From Oceanobacter kriegii DSM 6294 (GTDB lineage: Bacteria; Pseudomonadota; Gammaproteobacteria; Pseudomonadales; Oceanobacteraceae): DNA of 64,000 bases. The notes under the pieces were generated by a model. It was not told the DNA's origin, did no database searches, and saw only the letters and a list, made by a program, of their open reading frames with translations. Shown here in pieces: positions 17,282-25,325 of this stretch. A program made the translations under genes and the position numbers. The DNA is taken from contig NZ_AUGV01000003.1 in assembly GCF_000422845.1 (NCBI RefSeq), forward strand, positions 310,001-374,000. The letters are read 5' to 3'. Position 1 is the first letter of the stretch. The number at the start of each line of letters is the position of its first letter.

Positions 17282-17926
17282 TTATTCGCTGGCCTGATTG
17301 AGCATTTCCAGCGCGTACGCCAGCCGCTCGGTGACGCAATCCATTTCCAGGATCTGTTGTTGGGTTTCGGCGCCAAACGACAGCACACCAAACAGCTCGA
17401 AGCTGAATTCCATCGGGGTTTTAGTGGCCCACAGTTCAATCGGCATGGCTTCTTGCAATGCTGGTTCGTTTTGCGCCAGCGCCTGTAGTCGTTTCAGAAT
17501 TTTCTCGTGCAGCTGTTCCGCCAGTTGCTGTTCTTCGTCGTCCAGTACCCGGTCTTCAAAGGGTTCGCACTCAAACACCATAAACGGCAGGGTCTGCTTT
17601 TCGGCGATGGCTTTGAAGCGTTGTTCAATGTGCACGTTGAGGTACAGGCGGCCGTCGTCGGTGGTTTCCAGCAATTCGCAGCGGCCAGCAGAAAACACCG
17701 GGTAGGGCTTGTAGGTGGCCTGATTGGAGCGCAACGCAGCTTTCAGATTGTCATTGGGCTTGCCAAGGCTGACCAGTTTTTCGGTGTGGCAAATGGCGAC
17801 CAGTGCGTCGTTGTCGAGGCAGTGCTGGATCATCTGACGGTAGCGCGGCTCAAACACGTGCAGCGGGAATACGGTGCCGGGGAAGGTCACGCAGTCCGGA
17901 ATCGGGAACATGCAGATGTCAGTCAT
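17282..17926 (-). CDS. Lon-protease substrate-binding (LON_substr_bdg) domain protein
   Basis: A 214-residue cytoplasmic protein with only the N-terminal domain of Lon protease: MFPIPDCVTFPGTVFPLHVFEPRYRQMI is the classic opening, then beta-strand-rich sequence (GRLYLNVHIEQRFKAI) and a helical tail. It lacks the AAA+ and protease parts. Such stand-alone proteins are widespread in proteobacteria and may act as adaptors or have a role of their own; the function is not settled. It converges on the metal exporter. Confidence 0.85.
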   Translation of the reverse strand: MTDICMFPIPDCVTFPGTVFPLHVFEPRYRQMIQHCLDNDALVAICHTEKLVSLGKPNDNLKAALRSNQATYKPYPVFSAGRCELLETTDDGRLYLNVHIEQRFKAIAEKQTLPFMVFECEPFEDRVLDDEEQQLAEQLHEKILKRLQALAQNEPALQEAMPIELWATKTPMEFSFELFGVLSFGAETQQQILEMDCVTERLAYALEMLNQASE

Positions 17927-18077
17927 GGGGAACCTCGGCGAATGAAAACAGATGAATCGCTGGCAGCAGGGGACTCATCACTATAGACAGCGGCTGGGCT
18001 GCCGACAAATCCCGCGTAGCTGTCAGACTTGCGGTACGAAGGGCGGTCAGGTTCGTGGTAATCGCTTCGGTAATGAC

Positions 18078-18632
18078 TCAGTCGTCCTTGTCGTAACCTT
18101 CGGCCAGGTGCTTGTCCTTTAATTTCACGTAGTTACCGGCACCGTAGGTGAAGAAGCTGCGTTCCTTGTCGGTAATCTCGCGCACCGGTTTGGCCGGGGT
18201 GCCCATGTAAACCCAGCCGCTTTTCAGTACCTTGCCTGGCGTCACGGTTGCTCCGGCACCAACAATGACTTCGTCTTCAACCACCGCACCGTCCATGATC
18301 ATCGACTTCATGCCTACCAGAACACGGCTGCCAATGGTGCAGCCGTGCAGCATGGCCTGATGGCCAATGGTGACGTCGTCGCCAATGATCAGTGGGTAGC
18401 CGCCGGGGTTGTAGTCGGACGCGTGGGTAATGTGCAGCACGGCACCGTCTTGCACGCTGGTGCGGGCACCAATGCGAACCTTGTGCATATCGCCACGAAT
18501 CACCGCCAATGGCCACACCGAGCTGTCGTCGCCCAGTTCCACATCGCCAATGACCACTGCACTGCAATCGACAAAGGCGCGCTCGCCCAATTTTGGGGTG
18601 TGTTGCTGGTAAGGGCGTACGCTTTTGCTCAT
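18078..18632 (-). CDS. Gamma-class carbonic anhydrase-like hexapeptide protein (YrdA type)
   Basis: A 184-residue left-handed beta-helix protein. The start MSKSVRPYQQHTPKLGERAF follows GGAG at five bases; the longer frame to 18752 is rejected. Hexapeptide repeats run from about 25 to 150. Zinc-ligand candidates are H67 or H70 in LHITH, then H91 and H96 in GHQAMLHGC, the pattern of gamma carbonic anhydrases. The C-terminal helix caps the beta-helix. YrdA-type proteins are trimeric; some hydrate CO2, others have no detectable activity, so the reaction is not assured. Upstream lies the ene-reductase promoter region. Confidence 0.87.
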   Translation of the reverse strand: MSKSVRPYQQHTPKLGERAFVDCSAVVIGDVELGDDSSVWPLAVIRGDMHKVRIGARTSVQDGAVLHITHASDYNPGGYPLIIGDDVTIGHQAMLHGCTIGSRVLVGMKSMIMDGAVVEDEVIVGAGATVTPGKVLKSGWVYMGTPAKPVREITDKERSFFTYGAGNYVKLKDKHLAEGYDKDD

Positions 18633-18812
18633 GGAAACTCCGTCATCGTCGCGGCTGATGATTGTTATTGGCAGGGCTGATAACAGCCATGGTATGGGTG
18701 TAGGTGTGGCTCTTTGTTGTTGCACTGTGCCGCCGGATGGCCTTGAACGCAAGGTTCATGGGCGTTGTTGATACCGCTTGAGCTGATAGCGCAGCGCCCC
18801 TGACAGCGCTGC

Positions 18813-18840
18813 CAGACCGATACACCAGTGCAACGGTCTG
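18813..18840. promoter_or_regulatory. Inverted repeat upstream of the ene-reductase gene
   Basis: CAGACCG and CGGTCTG are separated by 14 bases, giving half-sites 21 bases apart (two helical turns), 77 bases before the ene-reductase start. This is the geometry of a dimeric repressor or LysR-type site. The half-site recalls the NemR box core as I remember it (GACC...GGTC), but no regulator gene is adjacent. Confidence 0.45.
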
Positions 18841-18916
18841 TTACCAAAATGGCCCCTGAAAATCCCACTCGCAAGGCCCATATAGTGTCGGTACATACAT
18901 GCCCTGGAGATCGATC

Positions 18917-19990
18917 ATGTCGAACACCGAATCCCTGTTTACGCCGGTTAATGCCGGTTCTATTGCCATGGCCAACCGCTTTGCCATGGCGCCGCTGACC
19001 CGTGCCCGTGCCGAAGGCCATCTTCCGAACGCGCTGATGGCCGAGTATTACAGCCAGCGTGCCAGCACCGGTTTGGTGATCACCGAATGCTCCATGGTCA
19101 GCCCGGAAACCTCGGCGTTTGGTAACGACCCGGGTATCTACTCCGACGAACAAGTGGCGGCCTGGAAGCAGGTAACCGACGCAGTACACGCCAAGGGCGG
19201 CAAAATTGTGATTCAAATCTGGCACGCCGGTCGTGCAGCGCATCCGCTGCTAAACGGTGGTAAGGAAGCGGTATCGTCTTCGGCCATTGCCATTAACGAC
19301 GAAACCCACACCCCGGAAGGCAAAAAGCCATACACCAAGCCACGGGCGCTTACCAAAGAAGAAATTGCCGCCATTGTGGAAGATTTCCGTAAGGCCGCGG
19401 CCAACGCCATCAAGGCCGGTTTTGACGGTGTTGAAGTACACGGTGCCAATGGCTACCTGATTGACCAGTTCCTGCGTGAAAGTGCTAACACCCGTTCGGA
19501 TGAGTACGGCGGCCCGATTGAAAACCGTGCCCGTTTCCTGTTTGAGGTACTAACGGCCGTTACCGAAGAAATTGGTGCCGATAAGGTTGGCCTGCGTTTG
19601 TCGCCACTGAACAGCTTCCAGGATATGAAAACCGAAGACCCCGTGGGCTGGACGGCCTGGTTGGCGAAAGAACTGAATCGCTTTGATCTGGCTTACCTGC
19701 ACATCATGCGAGCGGATTTCTTCGGTGTGCAAAAAGCCGATGTGGTGACGCCAGCGCGGGAAAACTACAAGGGCCACTTGATGGTGAACATGGGTTACAG
19801 CGCCGAAGAAGCGGCTCAGGCCATTACCGACAAGCAAGCCGACTCTGTTGCCTTTGGTGTGCCGGTACTGGCTAACCCGGACTTCCCGGAGCGTGTGAAA
19901 GCCGGTGCGGCATTGAACGAGCCAAACCAGAACACTTTCTATACCCCGGGTGCCGAGGGTTATACCGACTATCCGTTTCTGGATGCCTGA
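18917..19990 (+). CDS. nemA: Old yellow enzyme family alkene reductase (NemA-like)
   Basis: A 357-residue FMN-dependent TIM-barrel reductase. TGGAGA is six bases before the ATG of MSNTESLFTPV. Visible hallmarks: NRFAMAPLTRARAEG (FMN site), QIWHAGRAAHP (flavin/substrate loop), EVHGANGYLIDQFL with the His/Asn pair that binds the carbonyl or nitro group, and RESANTRSDEYGG. The enzyme reduces activated C=C bonds, quinones, nitro compounds and N-ethylmaleimide with NAD(P)H, in the cytosol, as an electrophile detoxification step. Two strong terminators follow, so it is a single-gene unit. Confidence 0.93.
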   Translation: MSNTESLFTPVNAGSIAMANRFAMAPLTRARAEGHLPNALMAEYYSQRASTGLVITECSMVSPETSAFGNDPGIYSDEQVAAWKQVTDAVHAKGGKIVIQIWHAGRAAHPLLNGGKEAVSSSAIAINDETHTPEGKKPYTKPRALTKEEIAAIVEDFRKAAANAIKAGFDGVEVHGANGYLIDQFLRESANTRSDEYGGPIENRARFLFEVLTAVTEEIGADKVGLRLSPLNSFQDMKTEDPVGWTAWLAKELNRFDLAYLHIMRADFFGVQKADVVTPARENYKGHLMVNMGYSAEEAAQAITDKQADSVAFGVPVLANPDFPERVKAGAALNEPNQNTFYTPGAEGYTDYPFLDA

Positions 19991-19992
19991 TT

Positions 19993-20059
19993 TGCTGGCG
20001 CGCTAGCGCCAGCATCGTTTTAAAAAACCGGATGTTCCACATGGAACATCCGGTTTTTT
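19993..20059. terminator. Two tandem terminators after the ene-reductase gene
   Basis: First hairpin: TGCTGGCGC and GCGCCAGCA around GCTA, then TCGTTTT (19993-20018). Second: a 17-bp stem, AAAAAACCGGATGTTCC paired with GGAACATCCGGTTTTTT around ACAT (20022-20059), symmetrical and therefore bidirectional; it also shields the end of the haem operon. A 14-base direct repeat ATGAGAATTTCTGG (20087 and 20103) follows. Confidence 0.9.
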
Positions 20060-20141
20060 TATGGGTGCGGCTCGTGGTTATTAGCGATGAGAATTTCTGG
20101 TTATGAGAATTTCTGGCCGCGAATGGTTTGCTGGTCTGGCG

Positions 20142-20966
20142 CTACATCCAGAGGGCGTTGCTGGCGGCGTGGCGTTTGGCCAGCTCAATGGGCAGGTCGT
20201 AGCAGTCTGCCAACAGTTGGGCGTCGGTGAGCCCCCTGCTGTCCCCGTGGTACATCACTGCGCCGTTTTTCAGCAGCACAACGGTGTCGGCCCAGCTGGC
20301 GGCAAGGGCGACGTCGTGCATCACGGCGATCACGCCAACACCGGATGTGGCGAATCGGTTTACCGCGTCCATGATGCTGTGCTGGTGGGCTGGGTCGAGG
20401 GCCGAGGTGCACTCGTCCAGCAGTAACAGATGGTTGTCGGTGGCGTTTTCCAGCGCTTGCCAGATTTGCACCAGTACCCGGGCCAGTTGCACGCGTTGTT
20501 GCTCACCACCGGACAGGCTGGGATAGCGACGGTCGCGCAGGTGCCAGCATTCGGTCAGTTGCATGGCCCGTTCCTGCCAGTGACGGGTAACGATTTCATC
20601 GGTAAAGGGCGTGCGGCCAAGGGCTACTACTTCGCTGACCCGGAACGGGAACATCATTTCAGCATGTTGCGGCATCACCGCAATGCGACGGGCGCGGTGA
20701 TTGCCGTTCAGCGCTGTCAGCGGTTGCTGGTCGAAATGAATGTGGCCAGCGTAGTCGCGGATATCACCGGCCAGACATTTCAGCAGGGTCGATTTGCCCG
20801 CGCCGTTGGGGCCAAGAATGGCCAGTTTCTCGCCACAGCCCAGCGTCAGCCGGGTAGGGTGCAGCAGTTGTTTGCCATGGCGTTCTACTGCCACGCCGTC
20901 GAGCGTCAGCAGCTCGGCTTGTTCTACTGGGCGGGACACAGGTTCGATTTGGATAACGTCAGACAT
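20142..20966 (-). CDS. hmuV: Haem ABC transporter ATP-binding protein HmuV
   Basis: A 274-residue ABC ATPase, last gene of the haem operon. Walker A is LGPNGAGKSTL, the signature is LSGGEQQRVQLARVL, Walker B is LLLLDECTSALD, and the switch His is in VIAVMHDVALAA. It powers haem import across the inner membrane with HmuU and HmuT. It begins 12 bases after hmuU and is followed by the tandem terminators. The Walker B reads DEC where most members have DEP, a tolerated change. Confidence 0.93.
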   Translation of the reverse strand: MSDVIQIEPVSRPVEQAELLTLDGVAVERHGKQLLHPTRLTLGCGEKLAILGPNGAGKSTLLKCLAGDIRDYAGHIHFDQQPLTALNGNHRARRIAVMPQHAEMMFPFRVSEVVALGRTPFTDEIVTRHWQERAMQLTECWHLRDRRYPSLSGGEQQRVQLARVLVQIWQALENATDNHLLLLDECTSALDPAHQHSIMDAVNRFATSGVGVIAVMHDVALAASWADTVVLLKNGAVMYHGDSRGLTDAQLLADCYDLPIELAKRHAASNALWM

Positions 20967-20978
20967 GATGACCCTCTG

Positions 20979-22103
20979 TTAGCCCATACGGCCACGGACT
21001 TGATGCAGCAGCATCGACAGGAAGAGTGGGCCGCCAATCAAGGCCATCAACAAGCCGACTGGCAAGTCTTGCGGGGCAATAACGTTGCGGGCCAGGGTAT
21101 CGGCTACCAACAGCAGCAGACCGCCCGCCAGCGCCGACATTGGCAGCAACAGGCGATGATCCGGACCGATGATCAGGCGCAGCAAGTGCGGCACGACCAA
21201 GCCGATAAAACCAATAATGCCTGCCACCGCCACACCGGCACCGACCATCAGTGCGGCGGCGGCCAGCAGCCAGCGTTTGCAGCGTTGTACATCGAGGCCC
21301 AGATGGCCAGCCACTTGTTCACCCAGCAGCATGGCGTTCAGCGCACGGCCGTAACGCAGGCACAGCAGCACGGGCAACAGGATAAACAGGCTCATGGCCA
21401 TCACTTCCGGCCAGCGGCCGTAAGCCAGACTGCCCATCGACCAGAAGGTCATGCTGCGCAGTTGCTGGTCGTCGGCCAGATAGGTCAGCACGCCGGTCGC
21501 CGCGCCGGTTAATACGTTGATGGCGACCCCGGCCAGCAACAGCATGGCGACCTGGGTTTCACCGCGCCAGGTGCCGAGCCGATACATCACCCAGGTGACC
21601 AGCAAGCCGCCACCAAAAGCGGCCAATGGCAGTGCCAATGGACCGGTCAGATCGGCCCAGAAAAACAGGATCGAATCCGACAGCACAATCACCGCCACCG
21701 CTGCCAATGCGGCACCGCTGGCAACTCCAATCAGGCCGGGGTCGGCCAATGGATTGCGGAACACGCCCTGGGTGACCACACCCGCCACCGCCAAACCGGC
21801 ACCGACCAACAGCGCCAGTAACACTCTGGGTAAACGCAGCTCGCGCACAACCCAGTCGTTGGAACCGGCAATGGCATCACCGTGCAGCAACGACCACAAC
21901 GAATCGAACACCTGTGAGGGACTGATTGCCACCGGCCCCCAGCACAGCGCAATCACGACTCCTGCGCCAAGGCCACTCAGCAACAGCAACCACAACAGCC
22001 GCTGGCGGTTCACAATAGGTGTGCTGCTGTCTGAGGTGCTGCTGTTGCTGTCGTTGTTGTCCGTCGTGTTGCTACGAACAGAATCGGCTGAGGCGGTGGT
22101 CAT
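20979..22103 (-). CDS. hmuU: Haem ABC transporter permease HmuU (FecCD family)
   Basis: A 374-residue FecCD/BtuC-type permease with about ten membrane segments after a Ser/Asn/Asp-rich N-terminal tail of about 30 residues (NTTDNNDSNSSTSDSS), which is unusual for the family. Diagnostic: RLPRVLLALLVGAGLAVAG, NPLADPGLIGVASGAALAA and GIIGFIGLVVPHLLR. It forms the haem channel in the inner membrane. Located between hmuT and hmuV with gaps of 8 and 12 bases, so the three are co-translated. Confidence 0.93.
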   Translation of the reverse strand: MTTASADSVRSNTTDNNDSNSSTSDSSTPIVNRQRLLWLLLLSGLGAGVVIALCWGPVAISPSQVFDSLWSLLHGDAIAGSNDWVVRELRLPRVLLALLVGAGLAVAGVVTQGVFRNPLADPGLIGVASGAALAAVAVIVLSDSILFFWADLTGPLALPLAAFGGGLLVTWVMYRLGTWRGETQVAMLLLAGVAINVLTGAATGVLTYLADDQQLRSMTFWSMGSLAYGRWPEVMAMSLFILLPVLLCLRYGRALNAMLLGEQVAGHLGLDVQRCKRWLLAAAALMVGAGVAVAGIIGFIGLVVPHLLRLIIGPDHRLLLPMSALAGGLLLLVADTLARNVIAPQDLPVGLLMALIGGPLFLSMLLHQVRGRMG

Positions 22104-22111
22104 GGCACAGA

Positions 22112-22993
22112 TTACTCGGCGGTAGCCGTTTCAGATGGCAGGGACTGTGGATACCAGATCAGATCCACCAGCTGGTCTATCGCTTGCGGCAGGCGTGGGC
22201 CAAAGCCCAGTGTCAGACTGACGTCCACCGCGTGAATGCGCTGTTGCTGCATCGCCGGTGTCATCGCCAGTGTTTCACTGACCTGATCCGCTGCGCCCGG
22301 TTGGGTATGGCCAACAATCACCACCTCCGGTGCCGCCTGAATTGCGCCTTCGGGGCTGATGGGCTTGTAGCCCGGGTAGTCCACCGCGTTACGGGTATGC
22401 AGCATTTGCAGCATGGCTTCGGCCTGGGTGCCGTGACCGGCGGCCATCAAACCCCGGTTGCCAGCGCCTAACAGGAACAGCGTCGCCGGTGCTGGCTGGT
22501 CCGGAATACGGGCCAGTGCCTTGCGGACTTGCTGTTCAATTTGCTGTTTCAGGGCGTTGCCCGTGGCGGGTTGGCCCAGAGCTTTGGCGACCACGTCGAC
22601 CTTGTTCAGCACACCTTCCAGACTGTAGTCCTTGCGGGTGCGCACAATGGTCACACCGGCGGCTTGCAGCTGTTCAAACACGCTGGCCGGGCCGGCGTCT
22701 TCGGTGGTCAGAATCAGATCCGGTTGCAGCGACAGGATGCCCTCTACCGACAGCTGACGCATGTAACCTACCTGCGGCAGTTGCTGGGCTTCGACCGGGT
22801 AACGGCTGGTGGTATCAACGCCCACCAGCTGTTGTTGCTGGCCCAGTGCATAAACGATTTCGGTGATCGAGCCGTCAATACTGACGACCCGTTGGCCCTG
22901 CTCCGGGGTGGCAGCATCGGCTTTGGGGGCGGCCAGTAATACGGCCAACCCCAACAGCAAGATGGCTGCTCCCAGCAGTTTTTTCAGATTCAT
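22112..22993 (-). CDS. hmuT: Periplasmic haem-binding protein HmuT
   Basis: A 293-residue cluster A-III binding protein. The start MNLKKLLGAAILLLGLAVLL gives a Sec signal peptide; the longer frame overlaps hmuS and is rejected. The body shows RVVSIDGSITEIVYALG, GVDTTSRYP, VGYMRQLSVEGILSLQPDLI and a C-terminal lobe ending in GFGPRLPQAIDQL. In relatives a Tyr and other residues of the cleft bind haem; the Tyr of VGYMR is the likely one. It hands haem to HmuUV. Confidence 0.92.
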   Translation of the reverse strand: MNLKKLLGAAILLLGLAVLLAAPKADAATPEQGQRVVSIDGSITEIVYALGQQQQLVGVDTTSRYPVEAQQLPQVGYMRQLSVEGILSLQPDLILTTEDAGPASVFEQLQAAGVTIVRTRKDYSLEGVLNKVDVVAKALGQPATGNALKQQIEQQVRKALARIPDQPAPATLFLLGAGNRGLMAAGHGTQAEAMLQMLHTRNAVDYPGYKPISPEGAIQAAPEVVIVGHTQPGAADQVSETLAMTPAMQQQRIHAVDVSLTLGFGPRLPQAIDQLVDLIWYPQSLPSETATAE

Positions 22994-23004
22994 GGTGTCG
23001 GCAC

Positions 23005-24117
23005 TCACGCGGTTTGCTCCTGCGGGATGTCCAGCTTGTGCAGGCTGGCAATGCTTTGCAGCAAGGTGCGCCATTCACTGCGTTCCGGCTGGCCGTTTTC
23101 GCGCTGACCAAACAGCATGGCCAGTTGTTGGCCATTACGGTCGAACACTTCCAGCGAGCTGATGATGCCGTCGCTGGTGGGTTTGCGTACCAGCCAGGCA
23201 GAGCCAATCTGGTCGGTGCTGGCGTGCAGGTTGAAACCGTCATCCAGTACGTTGAACCACGGGCCCAAACGCTTGAGGTTGTGAACCGGGCCGGTGTGGA
23301 TCTGGATGCAGCCCTTGTTGCCAACAAACACCATGATTGGCATTTGGGTTTCGCGGGCGCTTTCCAGCGCCTGCTCAAAGGCTTCCGTGGCCAGTGGCAT
23401 GGCAAATTCGTTGCCGATGGCCTCGTAGGCCGGTACGCGATTGAGGTTGTGCTTTTTCAGCATGGCCTGGAAGTGGTGCACATCCTTGAGTGCTTTCCAG
23501 TCCTGATTGAGGGCGTCGGCGTCCAGCTCTACCGGCGCGCCCAGCAGCGATTCTTCCACCACGGCGGTGGTGTTCAGTTCGGCGCTTTGGTCGGCGGCGA
23601 GGAACTCGCTCACCAGTTGCTGCCAAACGTTCAGGTCGCTGCCGTCACGGGCGTAAACCTTGTGAACGGCGGTGCCGCTGGCGTCAAAGAATTGCAGGCT
23701 GCGACGCAGGCCATGAGGCGTCTGGTTTTCCACTTCAAAACCAAACACGAAGTGGTTCAGAAACAGACGCAGGTCGATGGTGCCCAGTGCCAGACCCATT
23801 TGGCGCTCGGCCGGGCCGTGCAGGGTCAGGTCTTTGAACTGACCGGTTTTCTCGTGAACCATGGCGGCGTTGCGGGTCAGCACCATGACTTCGCCAACCT
23901 GGTCCAGCTGCTTCAGCAAGGGGCCAAACGGCCCTTGCAGACGACGCACGGTTTGCTGCTGGAACTCGCCACCATTGAGTTGGCTGGCCAGCAGTTCGGC
24001 TTCGCTGGTGTCCAGCAATTCGGCGGCATCACGAATACGCAGTTTCGGCTGGTCTTCGACCAGCCGTTGCCACGCTTCTGCCAACGGCAGTGATTTGAAA
24101 TCGAGTGGCGTGGTCAT
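23005..24117 (-). CDS. hmuS: Haemin-degrading factor HmuS/ChuS/HemS
   Basis: A 370-residue cytoplasmic protein made of two similar halves, the normal ChuS/HemS design. Visible: LRIRDAAELLDTSEAELLAS at the start, GLALGTIDLRLFLNHFVFGF at the end of the first half, MPIMVFVGNKGCIQIHTGPV and the C-terminal HASTDQIGSAWLVRKPTSDG. It receives imported haem and opens or stores the porphyrin, freeing iron. It lies two bases from hmuY and 11 from hmuT. Confidence 0.92.
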   Translation of the reverse strand: MTTPLDFKSLPLAEAWQRLVEDQPKLRIRDAAELLDTSEAELLASQLNGGEFQQQTVRRLQGPFGPLLKQLDQVGEVMVLTRNAAMVHEKTGQFKDLTLHGPAERQMGLALGTIDLRLFLNHFVFGFEVENQTPHGLRRSLQFFDASGTAVHKVYARDGSDLNVWQQLVSEFLAADQSAELNTTAVVEESLLGAPVELDADALNQDWKALKDVHHFQAMLKKHNLNRVPAYEAIGNEFAMPLATEAFEQALESARETQMPIMVFVGNKGCIQIHTGPVHNLKRLGPWFNVLDDGFNLHASTDQIGSAWLVRKPTSDGIISSLEVFDRNGQQLAMLFGQRENGQPERSEWRTLLQSIASLHKLDIPQEQTA

Positions 24118-24119
24118 GC

Positions 24120-25271
24120 TTATTCCTCGGTGGCCAGGGTGCGGAAGCGGATTTCCGGGCTGCCGGAGTCGCCCAGGCTGTAGTAGTCAGACACTTGCAG
24201 GGCAATTTGGGCGCTGCTTTCGTCGCTGCTGTCGAGGTCAATCAGGTAGGTACGGAAGTTTGGCCACAGCTTGTGTGCGCCTTCCAGGTTGTAGGCGTAC
24301 CAGCTTTGTTCGGCAAACAGGCCAGTGCTGCTGTCGGTGCTGTAGTGGCTGGAAATGTCGTAGCCGTTAACGTTGGTTGCACTGGTGTAGTCGGCCAGGT
24401 CTGTGCTGCTGATCGGGCCAAACACGGCGGCATTGCCAGAGCCGTATACGCCGCCGTTGGTCCAGATGTTAACGGCGCGGTTGGCGGCGTCGTACTGGTA
24501 CATCCATTCCCAATCCTCATTGCTGTCACAGTCGACGGCGGCTGCGGTATCCAGATCCAGACAGATCAGGGTAGCGTCGGAGCTGCTGGCGTCATCGGCA
24601 AAGGTGGCGCTGAAAGTAACTTCGGTTTCGGCGAACTGAACGGTGTCAGCGGCCTGGGTGACGTAGCTCAGGCTGATGCCGGAAGAGCTGACTTCGGTAA
24701 TGAACACCTTGCTGTAGGTTGCCGCATCGGCATGACGCAGCAGGTAGCCAACGCTGGTATCGGCGCTGATGGTGTGGGTAGTGAAGTCGTAGCTGTACCA
24801 GTCGGTAGTGGCTGGTTCGTTGGCGTCAGCCTGGTAGGTCAGAGTGCTGGTGTCGTAGGCAACGCTCAGGGCTTCGGCTTCGATATCGGCATCGGCATTC
24901 AGGAACACGGAGGCGTTGGCTGCGTCTTCGTCGTCATAGAACTCGTCCTGGGCGTCAGCAACGGCTGCTTGTACGGAGCCCGGGCCAGAATCACCACCGT
25001 TCAGCATGATGGCGGTACGACGCAGGGCGATATCCCACTCTGTTGATGCTGCCGCTTCTTCAGCGGTCAGTGTCAGCACGGCGCCGGATTCCAGGTCAAC
25101 GTACTGCCAGTCGGTGTAGCTGGCGGCATTCACTTGCAACGTGGTGTAGGCGGCAACGTCACTGTCGTTATCGCTGCTGTCGTCTGAATCGCTGTCGGAA
25201 CCACAGCCAGTTAGGGCCACGGCGGCCATCATGGCCATCAGTAATGCGTTGGGTTTGGAGGTGATGTTCAT
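24120..25271 (-). CDS. hmuY: HmuY-family haem-binding lipoprotein, apparently with two HmuY-like domains
   Basis: A 383-residue lipoprotein: signal MNITSKPNALLMAMMAAVAL, lipobox LTGC, then an Asp/Ser-rich linker (SDSDSDDSSDNDSD). The body is beta-rich: YTDWQYVDLESG and STEWDIALRR are HmuY hallmarks. At about 213-383 there is a second block with the same ordering (DWEWMYQYDAANRAVNIWTN, SWYAYNLEGAHKLW, SDYYSLGDSGSPEIRFRTL), so the protein looks like a tandem duplication, whereas HmuY of Porphyromonas has a single domain of about 200 residues. It probably takes haem from host or environmental haemoproteins and passes it to the TonB receptor encoded just upstream. Confidence 0.85.
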   Translation of the reverse strand: MNITSKPNALLMAMMAAVALTGCGSDSDSDDSSDNDSDVAAYTTLQVNAASYTDWQYVDLESGAVLTLTAEEAAASTEWDIALRRTAIMLNGGDSGPGSVQAAVADAQDEFYDDEDAANASVFLNADADIEAEALSVAYDTSTLTYQADANEPATTDWYSYDFTTHTISADTSVGYLLRHADAATYSKVFITEVSSSGISLSYVTQAADTVQFAETEVTFSATFADDASSSDATLICLDLDTAAAVDCDSNEDWEWMYQYDAANRAVNIWTNGGVYGSGNAAVFGPISSTDLADYTSATNVNGYDISSHYSTDSSTGLFAEQSWYAYNLEGAHKLWPNFRTYLIDLDSSDESSAQIALQVSDYYSLGDSGSPEIRFRTLATEE

Positions 25272-25325
25272 TGCTTGGGCTCCTGTTCTCTGTATAGGTA
25301 ATTCGTTGTTGTGTGCTGCTTTTTT

